DNA of 33,201 nucleotides. It comes from JBBSTY01 sp038235385. Lineage in GTDB: Bacteria > Actinomycetota > Acidimicrobiia > Acidimicrobiales > Acidimicrobilacustridaceae. A program made the position numbers and the translations under genes. The notes under the pieces were generated by a model. That model had not been told where the DNA came from. It saw only the letters and a list, made by a program, of their open reading frames with translations, and did not search any database. Positions 1 through 5,569 of the stretch are shown here, in pieces. Positions within the stretch are counted from its first letter, which is position 1, and the number at the start of each line of letters is the position of its first letter. Location: NCBI GenBank assembly GCA_038235385.1, contig JBBSTY010000023.1, positions 1-33,201 of the forward strand, written 5' to 3'.

Positions 1-395
1 ATGCCCATCGTCTCGATCTGCTTTTTGTCCGTCATGCCCAGCTGCTTCATCGCCTCCAGCTCCGCGGGCAGGCCGTGCGTGTCCCAGCCGAACCGGCGCT
101 CCACCCGCTTGCCGCGCTGCGTCTGGTAGCGCGGCACGGCGTCCTTGACGTACCCGGTGAGCAGGTGGCCGTAGTGCGGCAGGCCGTTGGCGAAGGGAGG
201 GCCGTCGTAGAACACGTACTCGGGGGGCTCGCCGGGCGCGCCGGTGCCGTCGGCCGGGCGGTTCTCGATCGACTTGGCGAACGTGTCGTGCTCGTCCCAC
301 GCCGCGAGCACCCGGCGTTCGATGGCCGGGAAGTCGGCTCGGCCGGCGACGGCGGGATAGGGGGCTTCGTCAAAAGCGCGAGGATGCTCGCTCAT
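1..395 (-). CDS. ileS: Isoleucyl-tRNA synthetase, N-terminal part (type 2)
   Basis: Charges tRNA-Ile with isoleucine in the cytoplasm. Only the first 131 codons are inside the window; the gene runs off the left edge. The ATG is at 395-393. Residues 64-77 hold the class I synthetase signature, with HYGH at 74-77 as the HIGH motif, followed by GYVKD, VERRFGWDTHGLPAE and the adenylate-site region. The wording GLPHYGH and VERRFGWDTHGLP matches the eukaryote-like IleRS2 group, which also occurs in mycobacteria and is known to be less sensitive to mupirocin; that property is a family inference. Divergent from the dksA-like gene, with a 239-bp space between them. I looked for a T-box leader upstream and saw none of its conserved elements. 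Confidence 0.95.
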   Translation of the reverse strand, partial: MSEHPRAFDEAPYPAVAGRADFPAIERRVLAAWDEHDTFAKSIENRPADGTGAPGEPPEYVFYDGPPFANGLPHYGHLLTGYVKDAVPRYQTQRGKRVERRFGWDTHGLPAELEAMKQLGMTDKKQIETMG

Positions 396-485
396 CAGGG
401 ATCTCGCTCGGTCGATGGCAACGGACCCGAGGCCGGGCCCGGCGGGCCGGATCGCAGCGCTCGACCCGGACCGATGGGATGGTCA

Positions 486-491
486 ATCCTA
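486..491 (-). promoter_or_regulatory. Possible -10 of ileS promoter
   Basis: Reading leftward there is TAGGAT, about 90 nt upstream of the ileS ATG. A poor -35 (TTCCGG, spacer 19) precedes it. It fits the TAnnnT style seen across this window, but the assignment is weak. Confidence 0.3.
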
Positions 492-538
492 TCGGGACCG
501 CCTCGAAGCTCCGGAACGGTTGCGCTCCCGCGACAAGG

Positions 539-567
539 TTGACAGACGTGCGTTGCGGGCGTACTAT
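539..567 (+). promoter_or_regulatory. Strong sigma70-type promoter of the dksA-like gene
   Basis: TTGACA at 539-544 is a perfect -35 hexamer. After exactly 17 bp comes TACTAT at 562-567 as the -10. The predicted transcript starts near 574, giving a leader of about 60 nt that carries the ribosome site TAGGAG at 620-625. It is the best consensus promoter I can find in the window, which fits an abundant chromatin-like protein. Confidence 0.75.
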
Positions 568-634
568 CCGGCACCTTTTCTGCAGTTCCTCGGGGGAGGA
601 ACGCGCCAGCCCCTTCGGTTAGGAGTTGTGACAG

Positions 635-1426
635 ATGGCCCAAGCCAACAAGTCGACCGCGACGAAGGCGACGACGACGAAGGTGACTGCCAGGAAGGCG
701 ACCCCGACGAAGGCGTCGGCGAAGAAGGCGACCGCCAGGAAGGCAACCACGTCGGCCGTGAAGAAGGCCCCGGCGAAGAAGGCCACGGCGAAGAAGGCCA
801 CGGCGAAGAAGGCGTCGGCGAAGAGGGCGACCGCCAGGAAGGCGACCACGTCGGCCGTGAAGAAGGCCACGGCGAAGAAGGCCACGGCGAAGAAGGCCAC
901 GGCGAAGAAGGCCACGGCGAAGAAGGCCACGGCGAAGAAGGCCATCGCGAAGAAGGCGACCGTCAAGAGGGCGGCGACGGCCACGGCGTCGGTGACCACG
1001 GCGGCGACGAAGAAGAACGTTGCGGCGACGAAGAAGGCCACGACCGAGGCGCCGTTCGATGCGGTCTTCCTCGCCGAGCAGCGCCGGCTGCTGCTCGAGG
1101 AGCGGGCCACCTACACGCGTCAGGCCGACAGCCTCCAGGCCGAGGCCGATTCGCTCGCCGAGTTGCGCGAGCCCGGCGACGTGCAGTTCGACGAGGAGTC
1201 GGGCGAAGGTGACACCCTCGCGGTCGAGCGCGAGCGCGACCTCGCGCTCAGCGCACGGGCCCGTGAGCAGGTCGACGAGATCGACCGAGCGCTGGCGAAG
1301 CTCGAAGCCGGCACCTACGGGATCTGTGAGGTCTCGGGAGACCCGATCCCCCGGGCTCGGCTGCAGGCGATTCCCCAGGCACGCGAGCGGGTCGAGTACA
1401 AGGTCGGCGGTTTCCATCGGCGCTGA
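635..1426 (+). CDS. Histone H1-like/DksA-TraR fusion protein with degenerate zinc finger
   Basis: 263 residues in two parts. Residues 1 to about 140 are a Lys/Ala/Thr-rich tail of KKATA-type repeats, like histone H1 C-terminal tails, expected to bind DNA. Residues about 143-263 are a DksA/TraR-family domain: a charged coiled-coil, then YGICEVSGDPIPRARLQAIP. The family finger is C-x2-C...C-x2-C. Here only C231 remains; the other positions are S234, R252 and Y255, so zinc binding is doubtful. The ATG at 635 has AGGAG nine bases upstream and a strong promoter. H1-like plus DksA-like two-domain proteins have been described in Streptomyces (DdbA), from memory. I infer a nucleoid or RNA-polymerase-associated role. 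The stop overlaps the region where lspA must begin. Confidence 0.88.
   Translation: MAQANKSTATKATTTKVTARKATPTKASAKKATARKATTSAVKKAPAKKATAKKATAKKASAKRATARKATTSAVKKATAKKATAKKATAKKATAKKATAKKAIAKKATVKRAATATASVTTAATKKNVAATKKATTEAPFDAVFLAEQRRLLLEERATYTRQADSLQAEADSLAELREPGDVQFDEESGEGDTLAVERERDLALSARAREQVDEIDRALAKLEAGTYGICEVSGDPIPRARLQAIPQARERVEYKVGGFHRR
710..950 (+). repeat. Coding repeats in the lysine-rich tail
   Basis: Two nested periodicities. A block of about 62 bp at 710-771 recurs with a few changes at 809-870, an offset of 99 bp (33 codons). It is followed to about 950 by five or more tandem copies of a 15-bp unit, GCCACGGCGAAGAAG, encoding the pentapeptide ATAKK. All units are multiples of three, so copy changes keep the reading frame. 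Confidence 0.9.
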
Positions 1427-1985
1427 CACGGGTACGCCGCTCCCCGGGCGCCGGTTCGGCCTCATCGGTCTCGTCGCGATCGTCGTGGTCGTCGTCGACC
1501 AACTCACCAAGTGGTGGGCACTCGAGAACCTGCGCAACGACACGATCCAGCTGGTGTGGACCCTCCAGCTCCGGCTCGCGTTCAATCGCGGCGCCGCGTT
1601 CAGCATCGGCGCCGAGAACGCGTTCGGCCGATTCATCCCCTTCGCCGCGCTCGCCGTGGTCGCCGTGGTCATCTGGCAGGGGCGCACCATCGGGTCGCGC
1701 CTGGGCTCGCTGGCGCTCGGGCTCATCCTGGGTGGCGCCGTCGGGAACCTCATCGACCGTGCGTTCCGGGCCGGGTCGGGCGGGTTCTTCTCGGGGGCGG
1801 TCGTCGACTTCATCGACCCGCAGTGGTTCCCCATCTTCAACGTGGCCGATTCCTGCGTGGTCGTCGGCGGCTTCCTGCTGGTGTTCGTGAGCCTCCGCCT
1901 TCCTGCCGAACCGGCGGAGCCGAGCGATGCCGGCGCCGGCGATCCCCGGGCCAGCGCCTCGGACGAGCTCGAGGGTGACCGATGA
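1326..1985 (+). CDS. lspA: Lipoprotein signal peptidase (signal peptidase II)
   Basis: Inner-membrane aspartyl protease that cleaves the signal peptide of prolipoproteins ahead of the lipid-modified cysteine. Four hydrophobic segments are visible. Family motifs are DQLTKWW after the first membrane helix, NRGAAFSI, GNLIDR (catalytic Asp codon at 1755) and NVADS (catalytic Asp codon at 1848). The C-terminus is a short acidic tail. The start is unresolved: in frame, the only usual start before the first helix is GTG 1326, which overlaps the dksA-like gene by 101 bp. The next, GTG 1485, falls inside the first helix. An ATC at 1416 would give a natural length but is a rare start. The 3' end overlaps the rluD-like ATG by 4 bp (ATGA), implying coupling. 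Confidence 0.9.
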   Translation: MRSRETRSPGLGCRRFPRHASGSSTRSAVSIGADTGTPLPGRRFGLIGLVAIVVVVVDQLTKWWALENLRNDTIQLVWTLQLRLAFNRGAAFSIGAENAFGRFIPFAALAVVAVVIWQGRTIGSRLGSLALGLILGGAVGNLIDRAFRAGSGGFFSGAVVDFIDPQWFPIFNVADSCVVVGGFLLVFVSLRLPAEPAEPSDAGAGDPRASASDELEGDR

Positions 1986-2908
1986 CCGTCTACCGAGAGG
2001 TGATCCCGCCCGCGCTCGCCGGACAACGGGTCGATCGCGTCGTGGCCCTGATCACCGGGTGCACGCGCGCCGAGGCATCCGATCTGGTCGCGTCCGGCGT
2101 CGTCCGGTTGAACGGCGAGGCCGTCGCCTCGAAGTCCCGCCGAGTCGGCGACAACGACGCCATCGAGATCACCTGGACGGCTCCCGACGGCCCGGCGCTG
2201 CCGGTCGGCGACGAGTCGGTCCGCTTCGAGGTCCTGGACGAGGACGACGACGTGATCGTGATCGACAAACCGGCCGGGCTCGTCGTCCATCCCGGCGGTG
2301 GCAACCTCTCCGGCACCCTCGTCAACGGGTTGCTGGCGCGGTACCCGGAGATCGCCGACGTGGGTGATCCGGCACGTCCGGGCATCGTGCACCGCCTCGA
2401 CAAGGACACCTCGGGGCTGATGATGGTCGCCCGTTCACCGGCGGCCTACGACGCGCTCGTCGCGCAGCTCACCGCGCGTGCGGTCGAGCGTCGCTACGAG
2501 TCGCTGGTCTGGGGTCACCCCGAGGTCCCGCAGGGCAAGGTCGACGCCCCGATCGGCCGATCGGTGCGCGACCCCACGCGCATGGCGGTCTCCGAGCAGG
2601 GCCGCGACGCCGTCACCCGCTACGAGGTCCTCGAGCGCTACGACCAACCCGTCGACGTCGCCCGGCTCACCTGCACGTTGGAGACCGGGAGGACCCACCA
2701 GATCCGCGTCCACCTGATGGCGCTGGGCCATCCCGTCGTGGGCGACGACCGCTACGGCGGAAGACGGGAGTCGCTCGTCGTGCCTCGCCTGTTCCTGCAC
2801 GCGGGCCGACTCGGGTTCGCCCACCCGACATCGGGGGAGCCCATGACCTACGCCGTCGCGCTCCCGGCGGACCTGACCGGTGTGCTGGACGGTCTCGGGC
2901 GCCGCTGA
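1982..2908 (+). CDS. rluD: RluA/RluD-family rRNA pseudouridine synthase
   Basis: Isomerises uridines to pseudouridine in structured RNA, most likely 23S rRNA. 308 residues, normal for RluD. Residues about 14-60 form an S4 RNA-binding domain (RVDRVVALITG... VRLNGEAV). The catalytic domain has the diagnostic HRLDKDTSG at 137-145, with D140 the expected nucleophile, and later GRTHQIRVHL, a conserved end motif of the family. ATG 1982 overlaps the lspA stop as ATGA, the common lspA-rluD arrangement in bacteria. The exact target uridines cannot be read from sequence, so RluD is the closest label rather than a proven one. Confidence 0.93.
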   Translation: MTVYREVIPPALAGQRVDRVVALITGCTRAEASDLVASGVVRLNGEAVASKSRRVGDNDAIEITWTAPDGPALPVGDESVRFEVLDEDDDVIVIDKPAGLVVHPGGGNLSGTLVNGLLARYPEIADVGDPARPGIVHRLDKDTSGLMMVARSPAAYDALVAQLTARAVERRYESLVWGHPEVPQGKVDAPIGRSVRDPTRMAVSEQGRDAVTRYEVLERYDQPVDVARLTCTLETGRTHQIRVHLMALGHPVVGDDRYGGRRESLVVPRLFLHAGRLGFAHPTSGEPMTYAVALPADLTGVLDGLGRR

Positions 2909-2915
2909 CCGGAGC

Positions 2916-3383
2916 TCAGATGCGCTCGACCGGCGTGACCTCGGGCCACGGCGCCTCGCCGCGTGCGATCTCGGCGATGTTGGCGAGGGTGACCGCTCCC
3001 AGGACCTTGCGCATGTGCTCGCCGACATCGGCCCAGACCGCCAGCAGCACGCACTGGCCCTCGTGGTCGCAGGCGCCGTCCTGGTGCGGCTCGCCGAAGT
3101 CGCCGGCGACGATGGGTCCGTCGACGGCGCTCACGATCTCCGAGAGCGTGATCTCGCTCGGCGGACGAGCGAGCACGTAGCCGCCACCGACGCCGCGCTT
3201 GGAGCGCACGAGGCCGGCGCCCTTGAGCGCCAGGAGGATCTGCTCCAGGTAGGGCTGGGGGAGGGCGGTGCGCTCGGCGATGTCACGGACCGAGGTCGGT
3301 CCCTCGGTCTCGGCATGGAGCGCGAGCGAGAGCAGTGCACGGCTGGCGTAGTCACCGCGTGTCGAGACCTTCACGACCGCCAT
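2916..3383 (-). CDS. Rrf2-family transcriptional regulator
   Basis: Small winged-helix repressor of the IscR/NsrR/RsrR group, many of which sense iron-sulfur status or nitric oxide. 155 residues. The N-terminal helix-turn-helix (VRDIAERTALPQPYLEQILLAL, then LVRSKRGVGGGYVLAR) is typical. IscR uses three cysteines with C-x5-C-x5-C spacing. Here only C105 and C111 are present, with H100 and H107 beside them and no third cysteine, so any cluster would need a different ligand. Convergent with the rluD-like gene (7 bp apart) and divergent from the phosphodiesterase gene. No isc or suf genes are adjacent, so the target is unknown. No clear ribosome site precedes the ATG. Confidence 0.92.
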   Translation of the reverse strand: MAVVKVSTRGDYASRALLSLALHAETEGPTSVRDIAERTALPQPYLEQILLALKGAGLVRSKRGVGGGYVLARPPSEITLSEIVSAVDGPIVAGDFGEPHQDGACDHEGQCVLLAVWADVGEHMRKVLGAVTLANIAEIARGEAPWPEVTPVERI

Positions 3384-3406
3384 GGTAGGTGAGCGGTCGA
3401 CGATCC

Positions 3407-3422
3407 ACGTCCGGCGCGACGT
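3407..3422. promoter_or_regulatory. Inverted repeat near the Rrf2 gene start
   Basis: ACGTC and GACGT arms separated by 6 bp lie 24-39 bp upstream of the Rrf2 ATG, close to where its transcript would begin. It could be an autoregulatory operator, but the arms are short. Confidence 0.3.
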
Positions 3423-3527
3423 CCCCTACGGTGGCGAACCGGCTCCGGTCGGCGGTCCGACGGCGAGCCCGACAGCCCGACGGGGTGGGCCTCCTGGCGT
3501 CGAGGCCCCGAACGTCGCCGTCCGGAT

Positions 3528-3556
3528 TCGCATCTCGGCGCCGCGGCAGTACCCTC
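3528..3556 (+). promoter_or_regulatory. Possible promoter of the phosphodiesterase gene
   Basis: TTCGCA, then 17 bp, then TACCCT about 78 bp before the TTG start at 3634. The -10 matches the form used by several genes in the window; the -35 is only moderate. Confidence 0.4.
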
Positions 3557-3633
3557 GGGCCGAGACAGCTGAGCACAGGCGAGCGGGTCGGCCCGAGGCA
3601 CGACCACGAACGACTGGCGGTGAAAGGACTCCA

Positions 3634-4740
3634 TTGGCCGACGTACCCCTCCTCCCGGATTACGGAGGCGCCTGCGTGTCCAACGTCGCGGCCTGCCTCC
3701 TCGAGCCGTCCGACGAGCGTCCGACCTGGATGCCGAGCGATGTCGTCGAAGCCGACCAGGTCGTCTTCCTGGTCATCGACGGGCTCGGGTGGGAGCAGTG
3801 GCAGCAGCGCAAGGCGATCACGCCGACGTTCGCGGCCATGGGAGCCTCGCCGATCACCACGGTGGCCCCGTCCACGACCGCGACGGCGATGACCTCGATC
3901 TGCACCGGCCTGACCCCCGGCGAGCACGGGGTGATCGGGTACCGGATGGACATGGGTGCCGGTGAGGTGCTGAACGTCCTGCGCTGGTCGATCGTCGGGC
4001 GTGACTCCCGCTCGTCGATCCCGCCCGAGAAGGTGCAACCGCACGAGGCCTTCTTCGGCCACCGCCCGGCGTCGGTCACCCGGGCCGAGTTCAAGAGCTC
4101 GGGCTTCACGCAGGCCCACCTCGACGGGGTCCGCTTCGTCGGGTACCGCACGACCTCGACGCTCGTCGCCGAGGTCGGCAAGGCGCTGCGACGCAACGAG
4201 CCGTTCGTGTACGCGTACTACGACGGCATCGACAAGGTCGCCCACGAGTACGGGCTGGGCGACATCTACGACGCGGAGCTCCGGTTCGTCGACCGTCTCG
4301 TGGCCGACATCATGGACGAGCTGCCCACGGGCGCGGCGTTGGTCGTGACCGCCGACCACGGTCAGGTCGACGTCGGCGACAACCAGGTGCACCTCGCACC
4401 CGAGGTGCTGTCGCAGGTCGCGTCGCAGTCCGGTGAGGGCCGGTTCCGCTGGCTCCACGCCCGACCGGGTCGCACCCGCGAGCTCCTCGACGCCGCCACC
4501 GAGCACCACAGCGACACGGGTTGGGTCGTGTCCCAGGATCAGACCGTCGACGAGGGGTGGTTCGGCCCGGTGGTCACCGACGCCGCGCGATCGCGCCTCG
4601 GCGATGTCGCGCTCGTCGCGCGGGAGCCCGTCTCCTACATCGACAAGGACGACACGGGGCCCTACGTGCTCATCGGGCGCCACGGCTCGCTCACGAGCGC
4701 CGAGATGCTCGTGCCCCTCTTCACCTCGACCAACGGCTGA
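3634..4740 (+). CDS. Alkaline-phosphatase-superfamily phosphodiesterase/nucleotide pyrophosphatase
   Basis: Two-metal hydrolase of the type I phosphodiesterase/NPP group, acting on a phosphodiester or phosphonate; the substrate is not evident. I chose the TTG at 3634 because AAAGGA at 3623-3628 gives it a good ribosome site and the fold starts soon after. 368 residues. Metal and nucleophile positions are all there: D49 in VFLVIDGLG, a Thr nucleophile probably T82 in APSTTATAMTS, DGIDKVAHEYG (Asp and His), VTADHGQ (Asp-His) and a final GRHGS. No signal peptide is visible, so it is probably cytoplasmic. It lies in the same direction as bpa, 54 bp upstream of it, but bpa seems to have its own promoter. 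Confidence 0.85.
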   Translation: MADVPLLPDYGGACVSNVAACLLEPSDERPTWMPSDVVEADQVVFLVIDGLGWEQWQQRKAITPTFAAMGASPITTVAPSTTATAMTSICTGLTPGEHGVIGYRMDMGAGEVLNVLRWSIVGRDSRSSIPPEKVQPHEAFFGHRPASVTRAEFKSSGFTQAHLDGVRFVGYRTTSTLVAEVGKALRRNEPFVYAYYDGIDKVAHEYGLGDIYDAELRFVDRLVADIMDELPTGAALVVTADHGQVDVGDNQVHLAPEVLSQVASQSGEGRFRWLHARPGRTRELLDAATEHHSDTGWVVSQDQTVDEGWFGPVVTDAARSRLGDVALVAREPVSYIDKDDTGPYVLIGRHGSLTSAEMLVPLFTSTNG

Positions 4741-4782
4741 GCATCCCTCCGCCCGAGCGGACGTCGTCGCGGTGTGGCGTGG

Positions 4783-4788
4783 CAGACT
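4783..4788 (+). promoter_or_regulatory. -10 hexamer for leaderless bpa transcript
   Basis: CAGACT ends 6 nt before the ATG at 4795, so transcription should begin at or next to the start codon. The same hexamer and near-same spacing precede the gene starting at 30908 on the minus strand. Confidence 0.5.
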
Positions 4789-4794
4789 GCGCTC

Positions 4795-5340
4795 ATGGTC
4801 GACGAGAACAACACGGTCGGATCCCTCGACGGCGCGGTGGTGGAGCACGGCGAGCTGATCCCCGCAGATCCACGCGCCGGCGTCGGCGCGAGCGACGACG
4901 GGGATGGTGTCGATGCGTCCGACGGCACCGCCGACGCCGAGGCCACCGAGTTCGTGTCCGAACCGGCGAAGGTCATGCGCGTCGGGTCCATGATCAAGCA
5001 GCTCCTCGACGAGGTTCGCTCCACGACGCTCGACGAGCCGAGCCGGGTCCGCTTGCGCGAGATCTACGACACCTCGATCGTCGAGCTCGGTTCCGCCCTC
5101 TCCACCGACCTGCGCGAGGAGCTCGATCGTCTCGCCTCCCCGTTCGTCGGCGACGAGCCGCCGACCGAGATCGAGCTGCGCATCGCCCAGGCGCAGCTGG
5201 TGGGGTGGCTCGAGGGTCTCTTCCACGGCATCCAGGCCACGCTGTTCGCCCAGCAGATGGCCGCCCGTCAGCAGCTCGAGAACATGCGCGGCGAGCTGCC
5301 GCGGGGCCCCCAGGAGGAGCGTCCGGGCACCTACCTCTGA
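4795..5340 (+). CDS. bpa: Bacterial proteasome activator Bpa (PafE, DUF2587)
   Basis: ATP-independent ring activator that opens the 20S proteasome of Actinobacteria and feeds it unfolded proteins. 181 residues. A variable acidic N-terminus (about 1-55) is followed by a helical core (VMRVGSMIKQLLDEVR, YDTSIVELGSAL, QLVGWLEGLFHGIQATLFAQQMAARQQLE) and a C-terminal GTYL at 178-181. In the mycobacterial protein the end is GQYL, the HbYX-like tail that docks into the proteasome, so the key residues are kept. ATG 4795 is preferred over GTG 4774 because a leaderless -10 precedes it and the GTG adds no recognisable sequence. Its presence predicts prcA/prcB elsewhere in the genome. Confidence 0.9.
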   Translation: MVDENNTVGSLDGAVVEHGELIPADPRAGVGASDDGDGVDASDGTADAEATEFVSEPAKVMRVGSMIKQLLDEVRSTTLDEPSRVRLREIYDTSIVELGSALSTDLREELDRLASPFVGDEPPTEIELRIAQAQLVGWLEGLFHGIQATLFAQQMAARQQLENMRGELPRGPQEERPGTYL

Positions 5341-5388
5341 CCGTCGCCGCGTCGCCCGCGTCGCGGCAGGTTCGGCGTCGGCGATCGT

Positions 5389-5415
5389 CCGAGGCCCTGA
5401 CCAGCAGGTCCTCGG
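5389..5415 (+). terminator. Hairpin after bpa
   Basis: CCGAGG-C-CCTG pairs with CAGG-T-CCTCGG around a 5-nt loop, ten pairs with one mismatch, about 50 nt beyond the bpa stop and before the dnaE promoter. There is no T-run, as is common in very G+C-rich genomes, so termination is inferred. Confidence 0.45.
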
Positions 5416-5421
5416 TGGCCG

Positions 5422-5450
5422 TTGGACCGCGGGAACGGTCGCGCTAGTCT
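5422..5450 (+). promoter_or_regulatory. dnaE promoter
   Basis: TTGGAC at 5422-5427, a 17-bp spacer, and TAGTCT at 5445-5450. The start of transcription should fall near 5457, leaving a leader of about 113 nt that contains the DnaA-like box array. Confidence 0.65.
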
Positions 5451-5482
5451 CGCCGGCAGCGGAAATCACATCGGTGCAATTC

Positions 5483-5526
5483 TTGTCCCCACATGGGGAC
5501 AAGTCCTGTGGACCACGTGTGGACAA
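5483..5526. promoter_or_regulatory. Array of four DnaA-box-like 9-mers in the dnaE leader
   Basis: Boxes begin at 5483 (TTGTCCCCA, forward), 5494 (TGGGGACAA, the same box reversed), 5506 (CTGTGGACC, reversed) and 5518 (TGTGGACAA, reversed). The last equals TTGTCCACA on the other strand, the G+C-rich actinobacterial DnaA box. Steps of 11, 12 and 12 bp put all boxes on about the same helix face. The first two form a perfect inverted repeat with a 2-bp centre. The array lies about 26-70 bp after the predicted transcription start. Confidence 0.6.
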
Positions 5527-5569
5527 AGGGGTCGTGGGTCGGTCCGCCGACTCGGAAGGAGCTGTCGAA

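Noticed and set aside
396..634. T-box riboswitch before ileS
   Set aside because: Actinobacterial ileS genes can have one, but I saw neither the conserved antiterminator-type bulge sequence nor a specifier loop.
860..950. CRISPR-like short tandem repeat
   Set aside because: Units are 15 bp, back to back with no spacers, and encode ATAKK in frame.
395..2392. Long minus-strand open frame across the dksA-like, lspA and rluD-like genes
   Set aside because: Low-complexity Arg/Leu/Gly sequence produced by the repeats and codon bias; it crosses three well-supported genes.
5461..5530. Replication origin at the DnaA-box cluster
   Set aside because: Only about 45 bp long, no A+T-rich unwinding element, and no dnaA, dnaN, gyrB or rpmH nearby.
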